Below are positions 30,899 through 39,074 of a stretch of 64,000 nucleotides of DNA, one piece after another. Numbering within the stretch: position 1 is the stretch's first letter; every line of letters starts with the position of its first letter. Below the pieces are notes generated by a model, which was given only the letters and a program-made list of their open reading frames with translations, searched no databases and was not told the origin of the DNA. Origin of the DNA: JAWPMT01 sp965267435 (GTDB lineage Bacteria > Bacteroidota > Bacteroidia > Cytophagales > Cyclobacteriaceae); assembly GCA_965267435.1 (NCBI GenBank), contig OZ253960.1:1-64000 (forward strand), given 5' to 3'. The translations under genes and the position numbers were made by a program.

Positions 30899-31231
30899 TC
30901 AGTTGTTTTGTAGGGAAATACCTGGAAGCCTATTCCACATACGCTCTCTGGCTTCTTTTGCCGTCAAGAGGGCTTCTCTTCCCGAATTGGTCAGGTGAAA
31001 GAGACGCTTGCGCTTGCCGCCACGCTCGTTGGTGGGCGCACCAAGGTCAGAGGATAGAAATCCCTTCTCTTCGAGCCTGTGCATTGCGGTGTGCAAGGCG
31101 CTCAGGCTCACATTACGAGACAGTTGCTCTTCTATTTCCTTTCGCACCGAGACACCGTAGGCATTTCCGTCGAGGATCCCTACAGCCAGGAGGACCACCT
31201 CCTCAAATTCTCCTAAATAAGTTCCTTTCAT
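30899..31231 (-). CDS. PadR-family transcriptional regulator
   Basis: The 110-residue protein starts MKGTYLGEFEE at 31231. An upstream in-frame extension to 31318 is Tyr/Phe-rich, covers the terminator of the upstream gene and was rejected. The winged-helix core is visible: EEVVLLAVGILDGNAYGVSV, then LSALHTAMHRLEEKGFL and the wing with GAPTNERGGKRKRLFHLT, a signature of PadR repressors. It is immediately followed by the prefix-domain permease. A 13-bp direct repeat lies just upstream and is a candidate autoregulatory site. Confidence 0.9.
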   Translation of the reverse strand: MKGTYLGEFEEVVLLAVGILDGNAYGVSVRKEIEEQLSRNVSLSALHTAMHRLEEKGFLSSDLGAPTNERGGKRKRLFHLTNSGREALLTAKEARERMWNRLPGISLQNN

Positions 31232-31245
31232 TCCGAGTATAAATA

Positions 31246-31291
31246 GATAATATTCGTAAATGTAGAAATTATAATTAGGATAATATTCGTA
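31246..31291 (-). promoter_or_regulatory. Candidate PadR operator: 13-bp direct repeat
   Basis: GATAATATTCGTA occurs at 31246-31258 and again exactly at 31279-31291, 33 bp apart (about three helical turns). The first copy ends 15 bp upstream of the PadR start codon. An exact repeat of this length in a 100-bp leader suggests an operator. No promoter could be assigned with confidence. Confidence 0.5.
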
Positions 31292-31307
31292 TTTGTGGAA
31301 AAAATAA

Positions 31308-31334
31308 TAGCCAACCACAGTAAGTGGCTGGCTA
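31308..31334 (-). terminator. Terminator of the MacB-like permease gene
   Basis: An 11-bp stem with one mismatch (TAGCCAACCAC against GTGGCTGGCTA, loop AGTAA) is followed, in the leftward direction, by TTATTTTTT. It separates the lone permease gene from the PadR-permease pair. Confidence 0.8.
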
Positions 31335-31363
31335 TCAGGTCTAAATTTTTATCGTGGTTCTAC

Positions 31364-33790
31364 CTATTCATCTCGTAGGCTCTCCACAGGATTCGCCAGA
31401 GCGGCCTTAATCGACTGGAAACTGATGGTGCCGACTGCTACAATCAACGCTGCCAAACCTGCCACTATGAACACGAAAGCGCTGATGGCGATGGCATAGG
31501 CGAAATTGTCAAGCCACGCATTCATCCAATAGTAGGACGTGGGCACAGCGATGAGGATCGCGACTCCGATCAGCTTGGTGAAGTCCATGGACAGGAGCAC
31601 GATGATCTGTGAAACGGTGGCACCCAGTACTTTGCGTACACCTATCTCTTTCACCCTTTGGTTGATCACGAAGGAAGACAAGCCCAGGAGGCCGATGCAG
31701 GCGATGACGATGGCCAGGAATGTGAAGATCCCCAGGATTCTTCCAGTTGCCTGCTCCGTCTCATAGAACTCTTCCATGTTCGTTTCCAGGTAGTACGACT
31801 TGAACGGTGCGCCTGGAACGAACTCGTTCCACTTGGCTTCAATCTGATTCAGCGTGCTCTGTGCGTCGCCATCGATCTTGATAGCCATCTTGTTAATGAA
31901 CGCGTTCGGTCCTTGCATACTCGTGAAGCAGGCGGGCTTCAAATCGACATGCAATGACTGGAAGTGGAAATTGTCGATGACACCAACGATCGTGAATTCA
32001 ATTGGATCGGCATTGGCAGCGATTTGGATGATCTTCTTTCCGACCGGATCATCGATCTCCAACTTCTCGACTGCGGCGGCATTCAATACCATCGACAGAG
32101 AATCTTCGAAGTCTTTGGAGAAGAACCTCCCGGCTAGCACTTCCATTGACATGGCTTCCGGCAGTTCGTTGTCAAAGCTCATGTGGCGGATGATCAATTC
32201 CTTTTGAGATGTCCCCGGGACCCTAATGGATAAGTCCGCGGTGAGATCCCCAGGCATATTCGATGAGTAGCCACTGACGGTGACACTGGGCAGGTCATTG
32301 ATTTCGTTTTTGAAGGTTTCAAAACGTGTGAAGTCGTTGCCCCCTGCATTGATGCCGCCGGCATTTTCTACTACGACCACATTCTCTTTGTCAAAACCCA
32401 ATGGCTTGTTCAGCATGAAATTCATCTGGTCAAAGACGATGAGGGTGGCGCTGATAAGCGTAATGGAGATGGCGAACTGGAGAATCACCAGACCATTTCT
32501 TAGGTAGATGCCCGTCTTACTGCCCTTCAGTTTTCCTTTCATAACAGAAAGTGCCGAAAAGGACGAAATAAAGAAGGCAGGGTAAATGCCGGCGAGCATC
32601 CCCACGGCAAAAATCAATAGGACCATCGAGACAATGGGAACGGTCGTGGCGAACTGCATCAGGGACAATGGCCTGGCGGCGAGGTCATTGAAGTAGGGAA
32701 GTGCCAGGTAGGTCATGATCACTGCCAGCACCGCGCTAAGAAATGCGACAAGGATGGATTCCGCCAGGAACTGACCAATCAATTGTTTTTTGCTCGAGCC
32801 CAGCACTTTGCGGATACCCACCTCACGCCCACGTTCCGTGGATCGCGCTGTCGACAAGTTCATAAAATTGATGCAGGCGATTACCAGGATGAATATAGCG
32901 ATGATCGAGAAAATGTAGATGTAGTTGATATTGCCATTTGCCTTGATCTCGTTTTCCAGGTTGGAGTGCAGGTGTATGTCCTGGACGTTGTGGAGGTAGT
33001 AGTTGTAGCCATTACCCGCCGCGACATACTCGTCATAGGACATGCCGTTCCGCTGCTGTATTTGACCCTCGGCATATTGCTTTACGAATGCCGGGAACTT
33101 CTCTTCCACCGTTTTGGGGTCGGTGCCTTCTTTCAACCTCAAGTAGGTCATGGCGCTGAAGCCAACGAAATTGATTTGATTGAAGAATTGCAACTGGTAC
33201 ATGGGCAGCAGGTAGTTATAATGAAAGTGCGAATTGTCAGGGTAGTCGTAGGCGACACCAGTAACTTCTTTGGACTGGCCCTGGAATTCGATCTTTTGGC
33301 CCATGGCATCTTCATCACCGAATAACTTTTTGGCGGTGGATTCGGAGAGCACGACCGAGTTGGGATCGAGTAATGCCGTCTTTGGGTCCCCAGAGATGAA
33401 AGGCATGTGCATCACGTTGAAGAAGGTGGTGTCTGCAAACACCAGTCTTTCTTCGAGGTAGGAGTCGTCTCCAACAGTGATGTTCGATGGATTTTGTGTG
33501 ACAAAGCAGCGGCCCTGTTCGAGGACCTCAGGAAAGTCTTCAACTATCTGCGGTCCGAAGGAATGGGGGACAACCGGGTAATTGACTTCTCTCTCGGGGT
33601 AGACCCTGTTGATCCACATCCGGTAGACATTTTCGTCCTGGAAATCGTCATACGACAGGTCGTAATTGACGTAGAGGGCGATCAGGAGGCAGGTGGCCAT
33701 GCCAAAGGCGAGACCGAGAACATTAATGATGGTGAAACCGAACTTCTTGAGCAGGCTTCGCCACGCAACGAGGATATAGTTTTTGACCAT
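31364..33790 (-). CDS. FtsX/MacB-type ABC permease without prefix domain
   Basis: The protein has 808 residues. It starts directly with the conserved MVKNYILVAWRSLLKKFGF and TM1 (about 19-42). A MacB periplasmic domain follows (SESTAKKLFGDEDAMGQKI), then an FtsX block (STERGREVGIRKVLGSSKKQ), a second periplasmic domain and a C-terminal FtsX block (NQRVKEIGVRKVLGATVSQ) ending PVESLRDE. This is the usual eight-TM tandem permease of Bacteroidota. It is transcribed separately from the PadR-permease pair, with its own terminator, and no ATPase or adaptor gene is adjacent. The substrate and role are unknown. Confidence 0.9.
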   Translation of the reverse strand: MVKNYILVAWRSLLKKFGFTIINVLGLAFGMATCLLIALYVNYDLSYDDFQDENVYRMWINRVYPEREVNYPVVPHSFGPQIVEDFPEVLEQGRCFVTQNPSNITVGDDSYLEERLVFADTTFFNVMHMPFISGDPKTALLDPNSVVLSESTAKKLFGDEDAMGQKIEFQGQSKEVTGVAYDYPDNSHFHYNYLLPMYQLQFFNQINFVGFSAMTYLRLKEGTDPKTVEEKFPAFVKQYAEGQIQQRNGMSYDEYVAAGNGYNYYLHNVQDIHLHSNLENEIKANGNINYIYIFSIIAIFILVIACINFMNLSTARSTERGREVGIRKVLGSSKKQLIGQFLAESILVAFLSAVLAVIMTYLALPYFNDLAARPLSLMQFATTVPIVSMVLLIFAVGMLAGIYPAFFISSFSALSVMKGKLKGSKTGIYLRNGLVILQFAISITLISATLIVFDQMNFMLNKPLGFDKENVVVVENAGGINAGGNDFTRFETFKNEINDLPSVTVSGYSSNMPGDLTADLSIRVPGTSQKELIIRHMSFDNELPEAMSMEVLAGRFFSKDFEDSLSMVLNAAAVEKLEIDDPVGKKIIQIAANADPIEFTIVGVIDNFHFQSLHVDLKPACFTSMQGPNAFINKMAIKIDGDAQSTLNQIEAKWNEFVPGAPFKSYYLETNMEEFYETEQATGRILGIFTFLAIVIACIGLLGLSSFVINQRVKEIGVRKVLGATVSQIIVLLSMDFTKLIGVAILIAVPTSYYWMNAWLDNFAYAIAISAFVFIVAGLAALIVAVGTISFQSIKAALANPVESLRDE

Positions 33791-33947
33791 GTGTGAGGTT
33801 ATTTGTTTGTTATACTGATAATTTGGCTGTCGGGTTTGAGCATTACCACCAACGGCAAGCTTCTCCTAACCAAAGGGGCGAAACAAAGGCCGCTTTTTGT
33901 TGGTTGACTCATACCCTCGATCAATTATCCTTAGGCTCTCTCAATTT

Positions 33948-34937
33948 ATGAAAAAAGTACTGTTACTCCTCTTCGTGATCTCCCCATTTCTTGTCCACGC
34001 GCAGCCAGATCGCCTATTACTGGCTTCGGACGTCTGGCCACCCTTCACTAATGTCGAAGCAGGGCAACGGGTCGCTATTGGCTTGGTGGTGGAAGCATTG
34101 AAGCGCGATCAAATCGTAGCGATCACAGAAATAGTTGACTTTGGACAAGTGACGACCGGTATTGAGTCTGGTAAGTATCAGGGTAGTGCTGCCCTGTGGA
34201 TCAGCGAAGAGCGGAAGGATCAATTGGTTTTCAGTGAGCCCTACCTACAGAATCGATTGGTGCTCGTGGGACGGAAAGATGCTGACGTGAGCGCGACTAC
34301 TTTTGATGATTTGACGGATCAAAAGGTTGCGGTGGTCGGCAACTACGCTTATGGCGAAGAACTGGATGCAGCTGAGGGCGTGGAATTCGTCGATGGGGAG
34401 AGTGATCAACAAAACCTGCGCAAGCTACTGGCAGAAGAAGTCGACTACATGCTGGTGGATGCCTTGCTGGTGCAATACCTCAGCATCTACCATCGACAGG
34501 AAATCGGCCAATATCTGGAAGTCGGGACCAATCCTTTGATGGTACGCAGTCTGCATCTCGGCCTCCGCAAGGATGTTGAAGGAGTGGAGGTGATCATGGA
34601 GAATTTCAACCGTCGTATCCAGGAGATGGCTATGGACGGTACGTACAACCGCATTCTACAAGTGAACTGGATCAAGGTGGATGCCGATGGCGATGGGAAA
34701 TTGGAATACGTGCTGCGTGGTACACAGGCCGGTCAGGTCGCTCCTGCAGCTGGATACTCACTCTTTAGCTCCAGCGGATCGGCGGCAGCCGGGGCTGATC
34801 AGTACATGATCAACGGGAAAGTATATAAGGGCTGGGACGCGGTACCTAATCAGTACAAGGCCATGCCCACGACCAATGAAAGCTTGAATAAGCTGAAGAT
34901 TTTGGATTTTGCGGTTCCCGGCGGGCCGAGGAATTAA
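33948..34937 (+). CDS. Periplasmic solute-binding protein, family 3 type
   Basis: The 329-residue protein uses the ATG at 33948, which gives the signal peptide MKKVLLLLFVISPFLVHAQ; a frame extending to 33897 adds an unconvincing leader. The body matches family-3 periplasmic binding proteins: LLASDVWPPFTN at the start of lobe 1, ALWISEERKDQLVFSEPYL, then DLTDQKVAVVGNYAYGEEL and YMLVDALLVQYL. No ABC permease or ATPase for amino-acid uptake is adjacent, so it may be an orphan receptor or sensor-type binding protein. After about residue 265 an unusual tail (GYSLFSSSGSAAAGADQY, then MINGKVYKGWDAVP) extends beyond the family's normal end. Confidence 0.8.
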   Translation: MKKVLLLLFVISPFLVHAQPDRLLLASDVWPPFTNVEAGQRVAIGLVVEALKRDQIVAITEIVDFGQVTTGIESGKYQGSAALWISEERKDQLVFSEPYLQNRLVLVGRKDADVSATTFDDLTDQKVAVVGNYAYGEELDAAEGVEFVDGESDQQNLRKLLAEEVDYMLVDALLVQYLSIYHRQEIGQYLEVGTNPLMVRSLHLGLRKDVEGVEVIMENFNRRIQEMAMDGTYNRILQVNWIKVDADGDGKLEYVLRGTQAGQVAPAAGYSLFSSSGSAAAGADQYMINGKVYKGWDAVPNQYKAMPTTNESLNKLKILDFAVPGGPRN

Positions 34938-35948
34938 AAGTGCCTCCGTTTTCCTTTGCCGTCATTCCTGTGAGCTTGTAGGTATCCGAGTCGCTTGCGA
35001 TTTTTTCAAAATGGAGTGCGAGACAGGAATCTGGTTCGAAAAAAAAGTCAATTCAGATTCCTGCATCACAGGCCTTTCGACCTCATCGTCTCCTTCAATC
35101 TGGTTCGCAGGAATGACGAATTGATTTATATCGTCCGTCTTAGATAAATCCCCCTGTGTCCCCCTTTTTAAAGGGGGATTTGAATTCGCTAAATGTATGC
35201 GTTGCAAGTGTTGAATGATGATTTCGCTACCGATCGTCATGGCGAACGGAGTGAAGCAATCTTAAATGCTGGGTGAGTCGCGCTCCGCTAAACTTGCGGG
35301 ATCGTGAGGCTACTGGAAGTTGGTGTACGAGACAGAAATCTGGCTCGAATAAAATGTCAATTCAGATTCCTGCATCACAGGCCATTCGACCTTATCGTCT
35401 CCTTCAATCTGGTTCGCAGGAATGACGAATTGATTTGGAGAGTCCGTCTTAGCAAAATCCCCTCGCCCCTTTTCTATGATATTAAGCTACGACTTGATTT
35501 TATTTCCTTTGTCATCCTGCCGCGCCGTCGGCTAGCCTTTGGCGGCCGATGGAGGTCCTCGAAGGAGGCAAAGGAATGATGTCTGCACTTCGAGAACCTT
35601 AGTGTGACATCAATTTCAAGCCTCGAAGATTTCGTGACATAATAGTATTGGCCCCCTTTCAGAAAAGGAGGAATAGGTTCTTCATAGCATGCCACGAAAG
35701 GATTCAAGTTTATTTACCGAGAATCGACGATCGAAGGGAGCGCGAGACCCGCTCAGCGCCGGTCTCGCGCAACGGATTGCCCTGAAGTAGCGAGGCAAAT
35801 TCTTCTCCGTGTGTTTAAGCAGGTATATCACTACTTTCAGGGCAAGTGCGGGCGGGGCGCCCCAGGCAATTACACATTTGTTCATTTGTTTTATAAAAAC
35901 TACAACTAATATATTAGTTTCACGTTTTGTACAACAAATGATTTTCAC
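34938..35948. repeat. 1-kb intergenic region with imperfect repeat copies
   Basis: I see no supported gene. Two related blocks of about 135 bp lie at 35018-35151 and 35326-35460, sharing ACAGGAATCTGG-like starts, CAGATTCCTGCATCACAGGC and TCGCAGGAATGACGAATTG. Between them is a palindrome CCCCCTTT/AAAGGGGG (35159-35177) and a stretch CGAACGGAGTGAAGCAATCT of the kind often dispersed in intergenic DNA. Short segments match, in inverse orientation, the ~350-bp repeats at 61.3-63.6 kb. Confidence 0.75.
35904..35919. promoter_or_regulatory. Candidate PadR operator: 16-bp palindrome
   Basis: AACTAATATATTAGTT is a perfect palindrome 29 bp upstream of the PadR start. PadR repressors generally bind AT-rich dyads near their own promoter, so this is a plausible autoregulatory site. 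The sequence differs from the direct repeat at the other PadR gene. Confidence 0.5.
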
Positions 35949-36284
35949 ATGAGAGGATTGCATCTCGGAGAATTGGAAGAACTGGTGCTACTGACTGTGG
36001 GCTCGCTATACGACGAGGCTTATGGTGTGGCCATAATTGACGAACTCAAAGGCCAAACTGGCCGCGAGCTCAATATTAGCGCGGCGCATGCGGTACTTCG
36101 CCGGCTGGAGGAGAAGGACCTGCTGAAGTCGCGGATGGGCGGCGCCACGAATGAACGCGGTGGTCGTCGCAAGCGTCTTTTTACGCTAACTAAACTAGGC
36201 AAGCAGGCCCTTGACGATTCGATGCTGGTACGCTCGAAGCTCTACAACAGTATTCCGAAGCTTACTTTCAACTTTTCTGCATGA
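35949..36284 (+). CDS. PadR-family transcriptional regulator
   Basis: The protein has 111 residues. It is closely similar in layout to the other PadR protein in the window: LGELEELVLLTVGSLYDEAYG, SAAHAVLRRLEEKDLLKS, and a wing with GGATNERGGRRKRLFTLT. The stop overlaps the start of the following permease gene through ATGA, so regulator and permease are co-translated. An AT-rich perfect palindrome lies upstream. Ligand-controlled repression of its own operon is the usual role of such pairs. Confidence 0.92.
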   Translation: MRGLHLGELEELVLLTVGSLYDEAYGVAIIDELKGQTGRELNISAAHAVLRRLEEKDLLKSRMGGATNERGGRRKRLFTLTKLGKQALDDSMLVRSKLYNSIPKLTFNFSA

Positions 36285-38875
36285 ACGAGCCGCGGCCACC
36301 GGCTTGGGCAGAGCGATTTCTTCGCTGGTACTGCAATCCTAGATTTCTGGAAGAGATCGAAGGAGACATCTATGAGCTTTTCGACAGGCGCGCTCAGGAT
36401 GAGACAGTCCGGCGGGCGCGACTTCGTTTTGTGTGGGATGTCATTCGATTCTTTCGCTGGTCAAACATCAAACGGTCAAACTCAAAAATCTACAACATGT
36501 CAAGAAACAGTCTATTTGTGAATTACCTGAAACTGGGTTTTCGCAACATCAGGAAGCACGCGGTGACTTCCTCCATCAACATACTTGGCTTAGCCACTGC
36601 CATAGCTTTGGCGCTTACGACATTCATTTTCATCGACTATCAGTTGTACATGAACCGCTTTCACTCGAAAGGGGATCGAATTCATCAGGTATTGAACACG
36701 ATTGAGAATGAGAACAACTATCCACTATGGGGAGATACGCCGATAGATCTGGGTCCCCGGTTGGCGCAGGATCATCCGGCGGTGGAGCAATTTGCTCGTG
36801 TGGAATACGCGGGCGCCAGCGTTCGGTATCGAGACAATGTCTTTGATGAATTGATGGTCTATGTCGATCCAACCTACATGGATATGTTCGACTTTGAGGT
36901 GCTCGCCGGATCTGAGCGGGCATTGCTAAACAAGAACGAAGTGATCATCAGCTATGATATGGCGGTGAAGTACTTTGGTGACGAGGACCCGATGGGTAAG
37001 AAGCTGGTCATGAACTTCGGGGATGAGGGCACGCACAATTTCGTGGTAGGTGCAGTGCTAGAAGACTACCCTTACAATAGTGGCATGAACTTCAATTTCC
37101 TGCTACCCATGGCCCACTTCATGGATCGTGCACCAGAAGATCGCAACGGATGGTCCTATTTTACGGATGCCACTTTCGTACTCTTGCAGGAGGGCCATTC
37201 TATAGAGGAGCTTTCCGCTAGTTTCGAGGAGTACCTGGCGTTGCAAAATGCTGTTGATCCGGAATGGGTCGCGAAGGAATTTAGTTCAATGCCTTTTTAT
37301 GATTTAAGCACGGAGGGCTACAAGATCACTTCTTCTGTGGTGATAGCATCCCAGCCCGTAGGTCGGATAGCCCTGACGGTCCTTTCGCTGTTCCTATTGG
37401 GTATGGCCTGCTTCAATTTCATGAATATTGCTGTCGCAGGAGCGGCACGACGCTTGCGAGAGATTGCGCTAAGAAAGGTGATGGGAGGGGTCCGAAGGCA
37501 GATCATCCAGCAGTTTATGGTAGAAAACCTTCTGTTGTGTGCATTGGCCCTTGTCTTGGGTACACTCATTAGTTACTACCTGCTGGTTCCCGGCTTTGAT
37601 GCGATGGTGCCAGTGTTTGACTTTGAGTTCCGGACCTTCTTTCCGATGAACCTCGTTATTTTCTACGTCCTCCTGTTGACGTTCACGGCCCTTCTTTCTG
37701 GTGCTTATCCCGCGTTCTACATTTCGAAGTTTCAGCCTGTCACAATTTTCAAGGGCAGTCAGAAGCTTGGCAGTCAGAATATCTTTTCCAAGATCATGCT
37801 GGGTGTGCAGTTCTTTCTGGCATTTCAAACGATCGTGGCGGGATTTGTCTTCACTGATATCAGCAGGGATATGCAAACCCGTGACTGGGGCTATGACCAG
37901 AAAAATACGCTATCGGTTCTCGTCAACAACTCTGCAAACTACGAGCTGATGCGGAATGCCGTACTGGACCAACCGCAGTTGAAAGCCTATGCCGGCGCTT
38001 CGGACCACGTAGGCCGATACCCTGGCAGAGAGTCTTTCGAATACCTCGACCATAAATTTGCACTACGGAGAGCAGGGGTGACTGCTGGTTACCTCGAGAT
38101 GTTAGGATTTCGGTTGGTGGGAGGGCGATTCCTCGAGGATCAGGCGATCGATAGGAAGACAGCGGTAGTGGTCAACGAGACTTTTGTGGAGCAAATGGGG
38201 TGGGATGATCCCATCAATAAGACATTTCCGCTGGATTCTGTCACGCGTACGGTGGTAGGTGTAGTTGAGGATTTTCACTATGACAACTTCTACGCGCGTA
38301 TCGAACCCTTTGTGTTTACCGGTGTCGAGGATGAAGATATCAGCTTCCTGGTGGTGAGCAGCGAAAGTGGATTGGCTGCCCTGGATGGCACCCTGAGGTC
38401 TAAATGGTTCGAAGTAGCACCGAATGAGCCTTACGACAGAATATACCAGGAAGATGTATTTGACGAGTACTTCGACAGCACAAACGCTGACATGACGCTC
38501 ATGATGATCATCACGGGCATGGCTTTGTTCCTGGCTTGTCTCGGTCTTTATGGACTGATTTCTTTCACGATTCAGTCCAAGCTCAAGGAGTTCGGTGTGC
38601 GCAAAGTGTTGGGCGCCGCTCCCTCGGGGATAGCAAAAATTGCTGGGAAGCAATATGTCTGGATATTGAGTATTGCTTTTGTCCTGGGTGCTCCCCTGGG
38701 TGCATGGCTCATTTTTCTCTTGGTTGATCAAATATATCCTGTTCATAAGCCGGTCACCATCACACCTTTTGCCATATCCATTGGCGTCATAGCCTTCACG
38801 ATGGTGTTCACGGTCTTGGGCCAGGTGAGAAGGGCCGTCCGCGTGAATCCTGCTTCGATCCTTCGCAGTGAGTGA
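36281..38875 (+). CDS. FtsX/MacB-type ABC permease with N-terminal permease prefix domain
   Basis: The protein has 864 residues. The prefix domain covers residues 1-75 (PPAWAERFLRWYCNPRFLEE, then LRFVWDVIRFF). A linker (NIKRSNSKIYNMSRN) leads to TM1 (about 102-125). The first MacB domain contains YDMAVKYFGDEDPMGKKL, and the first FtsX block has ARRLREIALRKVMGG. A second periplasmic domain and a C-terminal FtsX block (QSKLKEFGVRKVLGAAPSG) complete it. It forms a two-gene operon with PadR, and no ATPase is nearby. It is homologous in plan to the permease at 28.3-30.9 kb but clearly divergent from it. Confidence 0.9.
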   Translation: MNEPRPPAWAERFLRWYCNPRFLEEIEGDIYELFDRRAQDETVRRARLRFVWDVIRFFRWSNIKRSNSKIYNMSRNSLFVNYLKLGFRNIRKHAVTSSINILGLATAIALALTTFIFIDYQLYMNRFHSKGDRIHQVLNTIENENNYPLWGDTPIDLGPRLAQDHPAVEQFARVEYAGASVRYRDNVFDELMVYVDPTYMDMFDFEVLAGSERALLNKNEVIISYDMAVKYFGDEDPMGKKLVMNFGDEGTHNFVVGAVLEDYPYNSGMNFNFLLPMAHFMDRAPEDRNGWSYFTDATFVLLQEGHSIEELSASFEEYLALQNAVDPEWVAKEFSSMPFYDLSTEGYKITSSVVIASQPVGRIALTVLSLFLLGMACFNFMNIAVAGAARRLREIALRKVMGGVRRQIIQQFMVENLLLCALALVLGTLISYYLLVPGFDAMVPVFDFEFRTFFPMNLVIFYVLLLTFTALLSGAYPAFYISKFQPVTIFKGSQKLGSQNIFSKIMLGVQFFLAFQTIVAGFVFTDISRDMQTRDWGYDQKNTLSVLVNNSANYELMRNAVLDQPQLKAYAGASDHVGRYPGRESFEYLDHKFALRRAGVTAGYLEMLGFRLVGGRFLEDQAIDRKTAVVVNETFVEQMGWDDPINKTFPLDSVTRTVVGVVEDFHYDNFYARIEPFVFTGVEDEDISFLVVSSESGLAALDGTLRSKWFEVAPNEPYDRIYQEDVFDEYFDSTNADMTLMMIITGMALFLACLGLYGLISFTIQSKLKEFGVRKVLGAAPSGIAKIAGKQYVWILSIAFVLGAPLGAWLIFLLVDQIYPVHKPVTITPFAISIGVIAFTMVFTVLGQVRRAVRVNPASILRSE

Positions 38876-39074
38876 GGAATTAAGAATTGAAAATGGAAAA
38901 TTGAGAATTTCTGATTTGGGGTTGGGGATTTTTGATTGGCGCCGCGGGTCCCTTTAGGGATGCAAGGGTGTGCGGCAGGGATTTACAATCGATGTAGCTT
39001 GACCTGACATCGATCATTGTGCGGCTTGCGATGGGTTTGCTAGTATTGCAGGTGAATCCAAAGAAGAAGCACGC

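Noticed and set aside
32783..33325. 180-codon frame opposite the MacB-like permease
   Set aside because: It is antisense to a clear permease gene and has hydrophobic, repetitive composition.
34938..35948. Insertion-sequence remnant
   Set aside because: I saw no transposase fragment, terminal inverted repeats or target duplication. Only short dispersed palindromic modules are present.
35682..35963. 93-codon minus-strand frame in the repeat-rich intergenic region
   Set aside because: It overlaps the PadR leader, the operator-like palindrome and dispersed repeat DNA, and it has no recognisable domain.
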